Positions 52,423 to 62,501 are shown, numbered from the stretch's first letter. The stretch is 64,000 bases of DNA from JBCDBD01 sp039184335 (GCA_039184335.1 JBCDBD010000020.1:1-64000); one strand, 5' to 3'. Numbers and translations: made by a program. The notes: generated by a model not told the origin, from the letters alone.

Positions 52423-54134
52423 TGCAAAGACTTTGAAACTTTTTTGACTGTTGGTCGCTCTGTCTTTATGGCCTTTGAATTTTGGTTTTTATTATTTGAA
52501 TTAGATGGACTTGCGGGTTGTCCGCCTCGCCTACGTTCTTCTTCTTCAATGGCTATCGGATTGCCAATGCCTTGTATTTCAACCAATTCAATGTTGTTGT
52601 CATCTTCATCAAAGATGTCATCTTTTGTGTATATACGTTCGTCACCCCTCCATATAAATCCTTTTAATTTTCGACTTTCGATAGGCAGGTCTTTTTCAGG
52701 GAAAATATCACCATCGGGATTGATAAAGAAAGTGATATCTTCAATATCATTGTTTTCCATCATCAAACGTATTTTGCTACAAATGGTTTTGTCGATACCG
52801 ATAAGTTCTTGTTCATCATTGTACATATAATAAATGACCTCAGTATTTTTCACCAAATCGACAATCTTAAGCTCATTATCAATAAATTTTCCGAATAAAT
52901 CCTTCCCTTTGGCTTGATTGTACCCTTTCTTGCCAATGGTATCAAAAGCAATGATAAAGGCATTTTCAATAACCCGTAACGAATCCAACTTTTCGGTTTC
53001 CATATCTGAAATAAGGTGAATGCTGTCTCCGGTCATTTGGTTCTCAACATTCCATAAGATGGGATCGGTAATCAATTGGGTGACCCCCGTGGTCTGGTCA
53101 AAGTGGATGGAGTCACATTTACCGCTTAAATCAGTTTTGTAGAATTTGGCATTTCGAAATGCCCGTAAGATTCGGGCATCGGGCTTTCCAGTGACCATTA
53201 GGGTATCACCATGCATATATAAGGAGTCTTGTTCGACCAGGCTTATCGATACAGCCCTTTTGGTAGCAAATACAGAATCTTTTGCCTTGTACACTTCTGC
53301 ATAGTGTGCCCTTATGATACCCTGGTTGATAGTGTCGGTCACTTTAATGTTATTGGTGGCCGATGCAAATTCTGTAGCTTTATCAAAATAGACGCTATCA
53401 CCTTCAATTATTCGGTTATTGTAGTCGATCTTTGTGTTTTTGATACCGTATCCTTGCTCAATCGTGGTATCATAGAAACCTCGCTCACAATAAATCTTAT
53501 ATTCATCGCCTGTGATGGTCGATGGACCATACATATAGGCATTTTTTGAAATGGTATAATAATCCAATCGATCGGAATCAATGATGTATTCTGGATTGTC
53601 AATATGGACACTTTCTAAAAATTGGTATTTTTTTGGCGTCATGAAATAGGTGCCGATTTGACTTGTCAAGACATTGGCTGAATCGACAACTTTTCCTCCT
53701 GAATTATAAAATGACTCTTGTTTTTCGCGGTTAAAATATAAAGTGTCGGTGGTCAGTGTCATTTGGCCATTGGTGAGATCTACATTTTCCCAGGCCTTGG
53801 CCAATTTGGTATTGCCGTCATAGTCTATCTTGCCACTGTTCATTTCGATGGAGTCACCTTGTTGCAGGCGCACATTGCCAATGGCCCTTAGTTTGTTCTC
53901 TTTGGCATAGAAAACTGCGACATCGCACCACAGATCTGCACCTTGATGCTCAAACTGCACTTGTCTTTGATCATCTTTACTGAAGATTGATGCCCCGGGA
54001 AAGCTGGCTTCATCTTTCGTAAAGTTCGCTCCGTACACAATGTTGATTTGCCTGGTTTCGGGTTCTTTTTCTTCTTTCTGTGAAAAACCGATAGTACTTA
54101 GCAATACAAAGAATAACAATAGGGGTTGTTTCAA
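52419..54134 (-). CDS. OstA-like/LptA-type LPS transport protein
   Basis: A 571-residue secreted protein with signal peptide (LLFFVLLSTIGFSQ) and an OstA-like N-terminal domain (about 25-180) made of repeated beta strands (GNVRLQQGDSIEMNSGKIDYDG, AWENVDLTNGQMTLTTDTLYF), the beta-jellyroll of LptA/LptD-N. The C-terminus is polar and low-complexity (SPSNSNNKNQNSK). It probably forms part of the periplasmic bridge that carries LPS. A -7 box lies at 54152-54159. Confidence 0.85.
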   Translation of the reverse strand: MKQPLLLFFVLLSTIGFSQKEEKEPETRQINIVYGANFTKDEASFPGASIFSKDDQRQVQFEHQGADLWCDVAVFYAKENKLRAIGNVRLQQGDSIEMNSGKIDYDGNTKLAKAWENVDLTNGQMTLTTDTLYFNREKQESFYNSGGKVVDSANVLTSQIGTYFMTPKKYQFLESVHIDNPEYIIDSDRLDYYTISKNAYMYGPSTITGDEYKIYCERGFYDTTIEQGYGIKNTKIDYNNRIIEGDSVYFDKATEFASATNNIKVTDTINQGIIRAHYAEVYKAKDSVFATKRAVSISLVEQDSLYMHGDTLMVTGKPDARILRAFRNAKFYKTDLSGKCDSIHFDQTTGVTQLITDPILWNVENQMTGDSIHLISDMETEKLDSLRVIENAFIIAFDTIGKKGYNQAKGKDLFGKFIDNELKIVDLVKNTEVIYYMYNDEQELIGIDKTICSKIRLMMENNDIEDITFFINPDGDIFPEKDLPIESRKLKGFIWRGDERIYTKDDIFDEDDNNIELVEIQGIGNPIAIEEEERRRGGQPASPSNSNNKNQNSKAIKTERPTVKKVSKSLQ

Positions 54135-54151
54135 ACCATTCAGATTTTGGT

Positions 54152-54159
54152 CAAAAGTA
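54152..54159 (-). promoter_or_regulatory. Candidate -7 box of the OstA-like gene
   Basis: The minus strand reads TACTTTTG, an exact TAnnTTTG match, 17 bases before the start codon, so the leader would be very short. No TTG is present at -33. The 169-base gap (54135-54303) holds nothing else I can name. Confidence 0.4.
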
Positions 54160-54303
54160 TGATATTTAAAAAAAGTAAAATAAAGGATTTAGAAAGGTTT
54201 GGGAGTATGTAATCCATATTGCCCCATTCGTAGTGTCTGGTAGGATAGAGTGACACGTTTGTTAGGTACTTTTCAGGAAGGCTTGTCAAAGCCATAATCA
54301 TGC

Positions 54304-55281
54304 CTATTCGCGAAAATGATGCTTCCAATCTGATTCTGCCGCCAAATAGGCAAAAGAATAGCGGTTACCTTTGTCCAGTAATGTCTTAAACAGTCTTTTT
54401 GCGCTGAGGGTATCTTTTTTTTGATACAAATACCAGTTGCCCAAGCCGTACAAAAAGACATCATCTGATGATGAACCATCACTTTTGGGTCGAATGTTTT
54501 CTTCGGTCAGTATGCCTTTATAAAAGAGACACATCTTGTGATAATTGGTGTTTTCTATGATATCCATATCTGTATTTACCATAGCAATGGCCTCTTCAGC
54601 CTCTTTGTCTTTTCCCATTCTTTTTAGAATCATGTATAACCAATGTCCTCCCGAAACCCAGTTGTCATCGTATGTATTTGTATTTTTCCTGTTTCTGAAA
54701 GCAAGCAATGATTTTTCCAAATCGCCTTTTAAATAATGGGCAAGTCCTAAATGATACCAAATATTGCCCTGTAATGAGCTTATTGGAATGTTTCTTGCGT
54801 TGGGTATTCCGTCAGGTTCTATTTCATCAGGTTTGCCTTCAACCAGCGCAACTGCCTTTTCAAAATCTTCAATAGCATTGCCATATTGTCGTGTTGATAT
54901 GTAGCGATGGCCCCGATGGCGATAAAAGCGTGGCTCTTTTGGAAATTGCCGAATACCTTCTGAATAGATGCCAATGGCTTTTTGAAAATGATCTAGATAG
55001 GCAGCTCTTCTACCATACCAGATAAGGTTTTCTACATTTTTAGGATTTTTAAGATATCGGGCCTTGGTTTTTTTGTAATGATCAAGGGTTTTACTGGGCA
55101 AAGCCTTTGGTGTGAACAACGTATCACCTAAAAGGGATATTGCTTCAATAGAATTCTGGGAAAAATCGTCATTGGGCAAACGGTTATCTTGAACAGTCTT
55201 CTTTTTGCAACACAGAAAGATAAATATGGCAAAAATGAACACATACTTGATGGTCTTGGCTGTCGGCTCATATGGCTTCAC
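54304..55281 (-). CDS. TPR-containing putative lipoprotein
   Basis: A 325-residue protein with an N-terminal hydrophobic segment (YVFIFAIFIFLCC) ending in two cysteines, which resembles a lipoprotein signal although the lipobox is weak. TPR-like repeats follow (FQKAIGIYSEGIRQFPKEPRFYRHRG, IEDFEKAVALVE, IWYHLGLAHYLKGDLEKSL). Function unknown. It sits 33 bases after purA and is part of the conserved rel-fur-purA-TPR-OstA order. Confidence 0.83.
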   Translation of the reverse strand: MKPYEPTAKTIKYVFIFAIFIFLCCKKKTVQDNRLPNDDFSQNSIEAISLLGDTLFTPKALPSKTLDHYKKTKARYLKNPKNVENLIWYGRRAAYLDHFQKAIGIYSEGIRQFPKEPRFYRHRGHRYISTRQYGNAIEDFEKAVALVEGKPDEIEPDGIPNARNIPISSLQGNIWYHLGLAHYLKGDLEKSLLAFRNRKNTNTYDDNWVSGGHWLYMILKRMGKDKEAEEAIAMVNTDMDIIENTNYHKMCLFYKGILTEENIRPKSDGSSSDDVFLYGLGNWYLYQKKDTLSAKRLFKTLLDKGNRYSFAYLAAESDWKHHFRE

Positions 55282-55314
55282 ACTACAAAATACAAAATAA
55301 TCGGAATTGAAATC

Positions 55315-56583
55315 TTACCTGCGAATGGTTTGTGTTCGGTCAGGTCCTACAGAAACTATTTTGATCGGCACTTGCAATTCTTTCTCTAAAAAGGCAATAT
55401 AGTCGTTAAGGGCTGGGGGAAGGTCGCCCGCCTTGGTCAATTGGGTAAGGTCTTTGGCCCACCCTTTCAACTCTTTATAAACGGGTGAGATATGCTCATT
55501 TTCAATACTGTATGGTAAATGCTGTATTTCTTCGCCTTTGTACGTATAAGCCGTACACACCTTTATTTTTTCAAAGCCACTCAATACATCTGCCTTCATC
55601 ATCATCAATTCGGTAACCCCGTTTATTTGCACAGCATATTTCAATGCTACCAAATCTAGCCATCCACAGCGTCTTGGTCTACCTGTGGTCGCCCCGAATT
55701 CATTGCCGACGCGCCCCATGGTATGCCCATCCTCATCAAAAAGTTCGGTTGGGAAAGGTCCGCTGCCCACTCTGGTGGTGTACGCTTTAAAAATACCCAA
55801 TACCCGACCGATTTTGTTTGGCGAAACACCTAGGCCCGTACAAGCTCCCGCTGCAGTGGTGTTTGAAGAAGTGACATAAGGGTAGGTGCCAAAATCGATA
55901 TCCAATAATGAACCCTGGGCACCTTCGGCAAGAATCCTTTTTCCATGGTTTTGTGCTTTAAAGAGGTATTCTTCGCTATCGATGAATCGTAATTTTTTAA
56001 GCGTTTCCACTCCTTCTAGAAATTCCGCTTCAAGCTCTTTTAGGTCATATTCGATATCAACATTGTAAAAACCGATCATGGCCTCGTGTTTATTGGCCAG
56101 GTTTCGGTATTTCTTTTTCCAAGTATCAAATTCCAAATCCCCTACACGCATACCATTTCGGCCTGTTTTGTCCATATAGGTGGGGCCAATTCCTTTTAGG
56201 GTAGAACCAATTTTGGCTTTTCCCTTTGCAGTTTCAGAAGCTGCATCAAGCAAACGATGGGTAGGCAATATCAAGTGGGCTTTTCTTGAAATAAATAATT
56301 TTGAAGCAATATCGATATTGAACTTTTCGAGATTATCCAGTTCTCTTTTGAAGATTACGGGGTCTATGACGACCCCATTGCCCACAATATTGATGGCATT
56401 TTTATGAAAAATTCCAGATGGGATGGTATGCAGCACATGCTTGATTCCGTCAAACTCTAAGGTATGGCCCGCATTGGGGCCACCTTGGAATCTGGCGATG
56501 ATATCATAATCTTTGGTTAAAACATCAACAATTTTCCCCTTTCCTTCGTCTCCCCATTGGAGTCCGAGCAATAAATCTACCAT
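55315..56583 (-). CDS. purA: Adenylosuccinate synthase
   Basis: A 422-residue enzyme that joins IMP and aspartate with GTP, the first step to AMP. Signature text: GLQWGDEGKGKIVD at the start (P-loop), GGPNAGHTLEF (catalytic His), STLKGIGPTYMDKTGRNG, and RVGSGPFPTE. It ends QTIRR. Adjacent genes are fur upstream (11-base gap) and a TPR gene downstream. PurA is a known inhibition target of (p)ppGpp, so the linkage to rel is of interest. Confidence 0.98.
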   Translation of the reverse strand: MVDLLLGLQWGDEGKGKIVDVLTKDYDIIARFQGGPNAGHTLEFDGIKHVLHTIPSGIFHKNAINIVGNGVVIDPVIFKRELDNLEKFNIDIASKLFISRKAHLILPTHRLLDAASETAKGKAKIGSTLKGIGPTYMDKTGRNGMRVGDLEFDTWKKKYRNLANKHEAMIGFYNVDIEYDLKELEAEFLEGVETLKKLRFIDSEEYLFKAQNHGKRILAEGAQGSLLDIDFGTYPYVTSSNTTAAGACTGLGVSPNKIGRVLGIFKAYTTRVGSGPFPTELFDEDGHTMGRVGNEFGATTGRPRRCGWLDLVALKYAVQINGVTELMMMKADVLSGFEKIKVCTAYTYKGEEIQHLPYSIENEHISPVYKELKGWAKDLTQLTKAGDLPPALNDYIAFLEKELQVPIKIVSVGPDRTQTIRR

Positions 56584-56594
56584 GAACTATTTGG

Positions 56595-57050
56595 TTAGTC
56601 GGTTACGTTTTCTTCTTTATTTCTTGTTCCGTAGAAATATAGCGAGTGATTGTTGATCTTGATATCAAAAACCTCCTCAATTGTTTTTTTTATGGATTGG
56701 ATGCGTGGGTCGCAAAACTCTACCACTTCTCCGGTATCGGTCAAAATAACATGATCGTGCTGTCGATCAAAATATGATTTTTCATATTGTGCCTGATTTT
56801 TGCCAAATTGGTGCTTTCTTACCAATTTACAATCCAATAACAGCTCAATGGTATTGTAAAGCGTTGCCCTGCTAACACGGTAGTTTTTGGTTTTCATCTT
56901 GATGTACAGCGACTCTACATCAAAATGATCATCACTATCATAGATTTCCTGTAAAATGGCGTATCGTTCTGGTGTTTTTCGATGCCCATTTTTCTCTAAA
57001 AATGAGGTGAAAACATTCTTTACAATTTCTTGGTTTTTGTTGTTGCCCAT
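56595..57050 (-). CDS. Fur family transcriptional regulator
   Basis: A 151-residue Fur-type metal-responsive repressor. The winged helix has GHRKTPERYAIL and RVSRATLYNTIELLLDCKLVRK, and the metal region has DRQHDHVILTDTGEVVEF. The start ATG 57050 (MGNNKNQ) was chosen over 57074. Only two cysteines are present, and the CX2C structural zinc motifs are missing (CDPR in place of the first), so it binds metal without the usual zinc clamp or has lost it. Sits between rel and purA. Confidence 0.9.
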   Translation of the reverse strand: MGNNKNQEIVKNVFTSFLEKNGHRKTPERYAILQEIYDSDDHFDVESLYIKMKTKNYRVSRATLYNTIELLLDCKLVRKHQFGKNQAQYEKSYFDRQHDHVILTDTGEVVEFCDPRIQSIKKTIEEVFDIKINNHSLYFYGTRNKEENVTD

Positions 57051-57089
57051 GACTATTGCAGTACTATCTGGCAAAGGTACAGTTAAAAA

Positions 57090-59294
57090 TTAAATTCGCG
57101 TTACCTTATCGATGCCTCCTATTTGCTTTAGGTTATTGATCAATTTTTTGAGGATAGCATTGTTTTTGACAACCAGTGTTATCTTTCCAGAAAAGGTGCC
57201 CCCTTCAGTACTGAAGTTGAGGTTTCTCATGTTCACGTGCATGTTGTCAGAAATGATATTGGTTATTTCATTGACCAAGCCCAGGTTATCGATTCCCGTC
57301 AGTCTGATATCTGCGGTAAATTCTTCTTGCGATGAATCTATCCATTTTGCACTAATGATCCGATAGGCATAATTGGATTGCAATGAGATGGCATTTGGGC
57401 AGTTTTTTGTGTGTACTTTGATACCATCATTGACACTTATGAATCCAAAGACATCGTCACCGGATATGGGATTACAGCATTTCGATAACTTATAATTGAG
57501 CTTTTCTTCTTCGCCGCCAAAGACCAACATGTCATATTTCGAAGTAATCTCTTCTTTATCAATGTCTTCTGGTGTAGAATTCCTTCTTATCCTATTTTTG
57601 AAAAAATTCAAAAAAGCATTGTTATATGACGAAGCAAAGTCTTTGATTGCTTGATTGTCAATAGATCCCACACCGACACGGTAAAACAGATCCAAACTTG
57701 TTCTTAGTTTGAAAAAGTTGACCATCTTATTGACGACATCTTCGTTTAACGTGACCTTTTGCGATTTGAGCTTACGTCTCAATGATTCTTTTCCTTCAGC
57801 TGCAATAGCCTTTTTTTCTTCACGAAGTGAAGATTTTATTTTCGACCTGGCCTTGGCGGTATTTGCATAATCGAGCCAATTTTGGTTGGGCTTGGCCGTT
57901 TCTGATGTGATGATTTCAAGTTGGTCTCCGCTATTCAATATGGTACTGAGGGGAACTAATTTTCCATTTACCTTGGCCCCTCGGGTTTTCATACCAATTT
58001 CTGTATGTATGCTAAAGGCAAAATCCAGGGGCGTCGCTCCTTTAGGTAACGATTTGAGTTCCCCTTTTGGGGTAAACACAAAAATTTCCTTAGAATAGAG
58101 GTTGAGCTTGAATTCTTCCACGAAATCCACTGCGTTGCCGTTGGCATTTTCCAACGCCTCTTGTAAACGGTTCAACCATATCTCGATACCTTGCTCTTTT
58201 TGGTCGCCATGTTTGTACTTAAAGTGTGCGGCATATCCCTTTTCGGCAATCTCATGCATCCGCTCGCTACGGATCTGTACCTCTACCCATTTTCCCTTGG
58301 GCCCCATGACCGTAATGTGTAGGGCTTCATAACCTGTGGATTTTGGCGAAGTAATCCAATCACGTAAACGTACGGGATTGGGAGTAAAATGATCGGTAAC
58401 GATGGAATATATTTTCCAGGCCAAGAATTTTTCATTCTTTTTATCAGACTTGTAAATGATTCGAATAGCGAACTTGTCATAGATTTCTTCGAAGGATACA
58501 TTTTGGGCCTTCATCTTCCTTCTAATGGAAAATATGGATTTCATCCGTCCCTTGATATGATAATCCAGCCGCTCTTTGTCCAATGAATCCGTAATAACTT
58601 TTGAAAAAGCATCAATGTAGGCCTGTTGTTCTTCTTCAGTGTCCTCAATCTTTGCCTGAATATCGCTATATACCTCGGGTTCCGTATATTTTAAGCTTAA
58701 ATCCTCTAGATGGGTCTTAATATTGTAAAGCCCTATTCTATGTGCCAAGGGAGCGTAGATATATAGGGTCTCTGATGCTATCTTTACCTGCTTGTCCTCA
58801 GGCATCGCATCCATGGTCAGCATATTGTGGTACCGATCTGCAATTTTGATGATAATGACCCGAACGTCGTCGTGTAGGGTCAATAGCATTTTTCTGAAAT
58901 TTTCAGCTTGTTGGCTGATGTCCTTATCTTTCTTGAGGTGGGCAATTTTCGTCAGTCCATCAACAATACGCGCGATGGTTTCCCCAAACATCCGCTCAAT
59001 GTCATCAAGTGTGTACTGTGTGTCTTCAACCACATCATGTAAGAGGGCAGAAGCAATGGAAATGGCGTCAAGACCTATTTCAGCGGCAACTATTTTCGCT
59101 ACTGCAATGGGATGAAAGATGTAGGCTTCACCTGATTTTCGCCTTTGGTCCTTATGGGCGTCCACGGCCACATCAAAAGCATCTCGTATCAGCTTCTTGT
59201 CTTTTGCGGAAAGGGTCTGATAGCTGATTCTGAGCAGTTCTTTGTACTGCTTCGCAATCTCTTTGTTTTCTTTTTCAATCGCAGCCTCCGTCAT
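57090..59294 (-). CDS. rel: Bifunctional (p)ppGpp synthetase/hydrolase (RelA/SpoT family)
   Basis: A 734-residue stringent-response enzyme. The hydrolase HD domain is intact (HPIAVAKIVAAEIG, ALLHDVVEDTQY, IKIADRYHNMLTM). The synthetase domain has KSIFSIRRKM and RLRDWITSPKSTGYEALH; the basic RXKD-type motif there, not EXDD, agrees with a bifunctional enzyme. TGS (FVFTPKGELKSLPKGATPLDFAFSIHTEIG) and C-terminal ACT domains follow. It is the first gene of the rel-fur-purA run. Confidence 0.96.
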   Translation of the reverse strand: MTEAAIEKENKEIAKQYKELLRISYQTLSAKDKKLIRDAFDVAVDAHKDQRRKSGEAYIFHPIAVAKIVAAEIGLDAISIASALLHDVVEDTQYTLDDIERMFGETIARIVDGLTKIAHLKKDKDISQQAENFRKMLLTLHDDVRVIIIKIADRYHNMLTMDAMPEDKQVKIASETLYIYAPLAHRIGLYNIKTHLEDLSLKYTEPEVYSDIQAKIEDTEEEQQAYIDAFSKVITDSLDKERLDYHIKGRMKSIFSIRRKMKAQNVSFEEIYDKFAIRIIYKSDKKNEKFLAWKIYSIVTDHFTPNPVRLRDWITSPKSTGYEALHITVMGPKGKWVEVQIRSERMHEIAEKGYAAHFKYKHGDQKEQGIEIWLNRLQEALENANGNAVDFVEEFKLNLYSKEIFVFTPKGELKSLPKGATPLDFAFSIHTEIGMKTRGAKVNGKLVPLSTILNSGDQLEIITSETAKPNQNWLDYANTAKARSKIKSSLREEKKAIAAEGKESLRRKLKSQKVTLNEDVVNKMVNFFKLRTSLDLFYRVGVGSIDNQAIKDFASSYNNAFLNFFKNRIRRNSTPEDIDKEEITSKYDMLVFGGEEEKLNYKLSKCCNPISGDDVFGFISVNDGIKVHTKNCPNAISLQSNYAYRIISAKWIDSSQEEFTADIRLTGIDNLGLVNEITNIISDNMHVNMRNLNFSTEGGTFSGKITLVVKNNAILKKLINNLKQIGGIDKVTRI

Positions 59295-59338
59295 CGTATA
59301 CTAAAATTAGTACAAACTTTATAGCTAAACAACAAAAA

Positions 59339-60571
59339 TCACGCCTTTAAGTTACGTATTCGTTCTATAAGTGGGGGGTGTGAATAGTGCATGAAAACAT
59401 AGGCAGGGTGGGGGGTAAGGTTACTGAGGCTGTTTTTTGAAAGCTTTTTAAGTGAGCTTATCAGGGGTTTTGGTGCAAAGGTGTCTTTGGCAAAATCATC
59501 AGCCTGAAACTCAAATCTTCTAGAGAGATAGTTCATGAAAAGACCTGTGATTTCAGAAATAGGACTATAAAGTAATGCAAAGCCGATAAGGGCGGCGTGA
59601 AAACTGGGCGTTGATACGCCTATGGCCAGGGAAACTTCTGGATTATTGATAAAAAGTGATAAGATATACAAAGTGAAACCGGTCAATGCGATAGAGGCAA
59701 AAAAATTGAATATGATATGTTTGCGCTTGTAATGCCCCACCTCATGTGCCAAAACAGCGACAATTTCCTCTTCTTCAAGATCGTTGATCAAGGTATCAAA
59801 AAGAGTAACCCTCTTTTGTTTTCCAAAACCTGAAAAATAGGCATTGGCCTTGGTCGATCTTTTTGAACCATCTATAACAAAAATATGTTGGAGCTTGAAT
59901 CCCACCTTTTTGGCATACGATTCGATGGCATTTTTTAAGCTGCCAGGTTCCAATGGAGATTGTTTATTGAACAATGGTACGATTAATTTACTGTAGAACA
60001 GATTGATGAACAGCATAAAGAGTGTGATTGCCGCCCAAGCATAGAACCAAAAATGTGCTCCCGCCCACTGCAAGAACCAGATAATAAGCGCCAAAATTGC
60101 ACCACCTAACAGTGCTGTCACAACCCACCCCTTTACAACGTCGGCAACAAAGAGTCGTTTTGTACTTTTATTAAACCCAAATTTTTCTTCGATGACAAAA
60201 GTCTTGTAGTATGAAAAGGGTATGGAAAACAAGCTGCTCGCGAATAAAATGATGCCAAAGAACATTAGTGCCATGGGTATGGGCTGAATGGTAATCGACC
60301 TCACGATACCGTCGACCCATTCGAATCCTCCAACAACCAAAAAAGCAAGGGTCAGTACCAACGAAAATGTGTTGCTATAGCGGCCAAATCGATAATTGGC
60401 CATTTTATAGGATTGTGATTTTTGGTATTCGTCCAAATTAAAAATATCTTCCAATTCGGCAGGTACTTTTTGTTTGAAACGCATGGCATTTAAATGATTC
60501 AATACCAAATCGATAAGGTATTGAACAATTAAAATGGCAATGATGGCAATAAACAGGGGTTTGTATTCCAT
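59339..60571 (-). CDS. M48 family metallopeptidase (Ste24-like)
   Basis: A 410-residue membrane zinc protease starting at ATG 60571 (MEYKPLFIA), chosen to avoid overlap with the gene upstream. Zinc motif HEXXH is in VLAHEVGHYKRKH, and the third ligand in SRRFEFQADDFA. About six membrane helices surround it. Relatives cut prenylated peptides in eukaryotes and act in membrane protein quality control in bacteria. It starts four bases after the RNA methyltransferase stop. Confidence 0.92.
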   Translation of the reverse strand: MEYKPLFIAIIAILIVQYLIDLVLNHLNAMRFKQKVPAELEDIFNLDEYQKSQSYKMANYRFGRYSNTFSLVLTLAFLVVGGFEWVDGIVRSITIQPIPMALMFFGIILFASSLFSIPFSYYKTFVIEEKFGFNKSTKRLFVADVVKGWVVTALLGGAILALIIWFLQWAGAHFWFYAWAAITLFMLFINLFYSKLIVPLFNKQSPLEPGSLKNAIESYAKKVGFKLQHIFVIDGSKRSTKANAYFSGFGKQKRVTLFDTLINDLEEEEIVAVLAHEVGHYKRKHIIFNFFASIALTGFTLYILSLFINNPEVSLAIGVSTPSFHAALIGFALLYSPISEITGLFMNYLSRRFEFQADDFAKDTFAPKPLISSLKKLSKNSLSNLTPHPAYVFMHYSHPPLIERIRNLKA

Positions 60572-60575
60572 ATAA

Positions 60576-61370
60576 CTAAAATCCACGTTGTCGCTTGGCT
60601 TCAAATATAAGTATTGCAGCCGACACAGAAACGTTCATGGAGTCGATTTGACCTTGCATTGGAATTATAAGGTTTTGGTCTGAGACCGTAAGCCAAATGG
60701 GGGATAAACCAGTGGATTCGGTACCTACCACAATGGCAGAAGGTACTGTAAAGTCAACATCGACATAGGGTAATGAAGCGGTTAGCGCAGCGCAAAAAAC
60801 AGTAATGTTCCTTGATTGTAAGAATGCAATGATATCTTCACTGGCACCAGTATAGATTTTTGTAGTGAAAACACAACCCACGCTGGAACGGATAATATTT
60901 GGATTGTATACATCAGTTTTCGGATTGGCAATGAACACGGCATCAACCTGGGCAGCGTCAGCGGTTCGTAACAAGGCACCGATATTGCCAGGTTTTTCCG
61001 GGGCTTCTGCTACCAATACCAATGGATTTTCTGTGTTGAGGGAAATCTGTTCTAGCTGGTGTTCTTTTGCCTTAGCCAACGCAATCACTCCTTCCGTTGT
61101 ATCGCGATGCGCAATCTTTTCGTAGACACTTTTTGATAATGCCGTTATGGGGCAATTGAATTTTTCAACAAATTCATCTGTGCCCATGATCTCGGCACAA
61201 TAGCATAGCAATTCCAATTCATAAGCTCCTTTTTGGGCCATTTGAATTTCACGAAGTCCTTCTAAAACAAACAGCCCCGTTTTTTTTCGTTCCCTAGACT
61301 TTTCTTTGAGCAGCATCACCTTTTTGATAAGGGGATTCTGGGGGCTCATAATTTTTTTGACTGGCTGCAT
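60576..61370 (-). CDS. SpoU/TrmH family RNA 2'-O-methyltransferase
   Basis: A 264-residue enzyme that methylates ribose in rRNA or tRNA using S-adenosylmethionine. Motifs: KTGLFVLEGLREI (N-terminal RNA-binding domain), NIGALLRTADA, VVGTESTGLS, and the knot motif IPMQGQIDSMNVSVSAAILIFE. The alternate start is at 61349 (MSPQNPLI). The target nucleotide is not known. It lies upstream of the M48 gene. Confidence 0.93.
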   Translation of the reverse strand: MQPVKKIMSPQNPLIKKVMLLKEKSRERKKTGLFVLEGLREIQMAQKGAYELELLCYCAEIMGTDEFVEKFNCPITALSKSVYEKIAHRDTTEGVIALAKAKEHQLEQISLNTENPLVLVAEAPEKPGNIGALLRTADAAQVDAVFIANPKTDVYNPNIIRSSVGCVFTTKIYTGASEDIIAFLQSRNITVFCAALTASLPYVDVDFTVPSAIVVGTESTGLSPIWLTVSDQNLIIPMQGQIDSMNVSVSAAILIFEAKRQRGF

Positions 61371-61522
61371 GGCCTAAAAATACCAAACTTTCGAAAATTG
61401 ATTTTATCCGTTTTCCCTTATTTGTCAGTAGAGCCATGAAACCATCGACACAATAAAAAACCAATCCTAAATTACAATCAGACTTTGATAGCAAGCTATG
61501 GCCATCATATACGTGCTTAGAC

Positions 61523-62386
61523 TTAGACATCACAACGGGAAAAAGCATCTTTCAGCGCCTCAATTTTATCTTCCCAGGTCACAATAAACTCTTGGGCCAC
61601 ATAACCTTGAAAACCCGTTTTGAGAATGGCTCTCATTATGGCTGGATAGTAGAGCTCTTGTGTTTCATCGATCTCGTTTCGGCCGGGTACCCCGGCGGTA
61701 TGGTAATGTCCAAAATACGGATGGTACGTTTTTATGGTACGTATGATATCACCTTCTTGAATTTGCATATGGTAAATGTCGTAGAGCAGTTTAAAATGAT
61801 CACTGCCCAACCGTTTGCACAGTTCTACCCCCCACAGTGTGCTGTCGCACATATAATCAGGGTGGTTGATTTGGTTGAAGAGTTCCATATGTATGACTAC
61901 CCCATGTTCTTGGGCAAAGGGAAGAATTTGGGAAAGCCCGTCCACACAGTTTTGCAACCCAACATAATCGTTGATCCCCCTTCGGTTTCCACTGAAACAA
62001 ATGAGGTTGACATAGCCCGCTTTGGCAACTTGAGGAATAATTTCAGAATAATTCTTTATCAAGGTTTCGTGGTATTTCGGATCGTTCCACCCCTCTGTCA
62101 AACTAATTTCCGCACCGTTGCACATGGAACAGTGGATATCATATTTTTTTAATAGAGGCCAATCTTTTGGGCCTATCAAATCAATGGCGTTGATGCCCAG
62201 CGCGTTCAAGACCTTCAGAAACTCTTCTAAAGGCAAATGATTGAAACACCACTGGCAGACACTATGGTTGATGTTGTTCTTAAGTTTCAGATCCTCGGTT
62301 TTAGCCGTATTTTGCCCCACTGCCTGATAGGAAAAAGTGCCCAAGGTGCCTACAGCTGCTGTGGTGATGAAATTTCTTCGTTCCAT
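61523..62386 (-). CDS. TIM-barrel hydroxypyruvate isomerase-like protein with Tat-type signal
   Basis: A 287-residue protein of the xylose-isomerase-like TIM-barrel superfamily. It starts with a twin-arginine-like signal (MERRNFITTAAVGTLGTF), so it is exported folded, perhaps by the TatC at 29540-30373. The barrel has metal-site residues in MELFNQINHP and LYDIYHMQI, as in hydroxypyruvate isomerase. It probably isomerises or epimerises a sugar acid in the periplasm. Its stop is 152 bases ahead of the methyltransferase start; that gap holds nothing I can name. Confidence 0.85.
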   Translation of the reverse strand: MERRNFITTAAVGTLGTFSYQAVGQNTAKTEDLKLKNNINHSVCQWCFNHLPLEEFLKVLNALGINAIDLIGPKDWPLLKKYDIHCSMCNGAEISLTEGWNDPKYHETLIKNYSEIIPQVAKAGYVNLICFSGNRRGINDYVGLQNCVDGLSQILPFAQEHGVVIHMELFNQINHPDYMCDSTLWGVELCKRLGSDHFKLLYDIYHMQIQEGDIIRTIKTYHPYFGHYHTAGVPGRNEIDETQELYYPAIMRAILKTGFQGYVAQEFIVTWEDKIEALKDAFSRCDV

Positions 62387-62501
62387 ACCTCTAAATTTGT
62401 TCTTTGAAAGATACTATATTGATAAAACAAATGGAAATGGGGACACTGTTCATAAGAGCGAAGGGCCGGTAAATTGACTTTAATCGCTACACCATGGAAC
62501 A

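Noticed and set aside
54140..54328. 62-codon minus-strand frame between the TPR lipoprotein and OstA-like genes
   Set aside because: It overlaps the end of the TPR gene, lacks features, and is better explained as the promoter and leader of the OstA-like gene.
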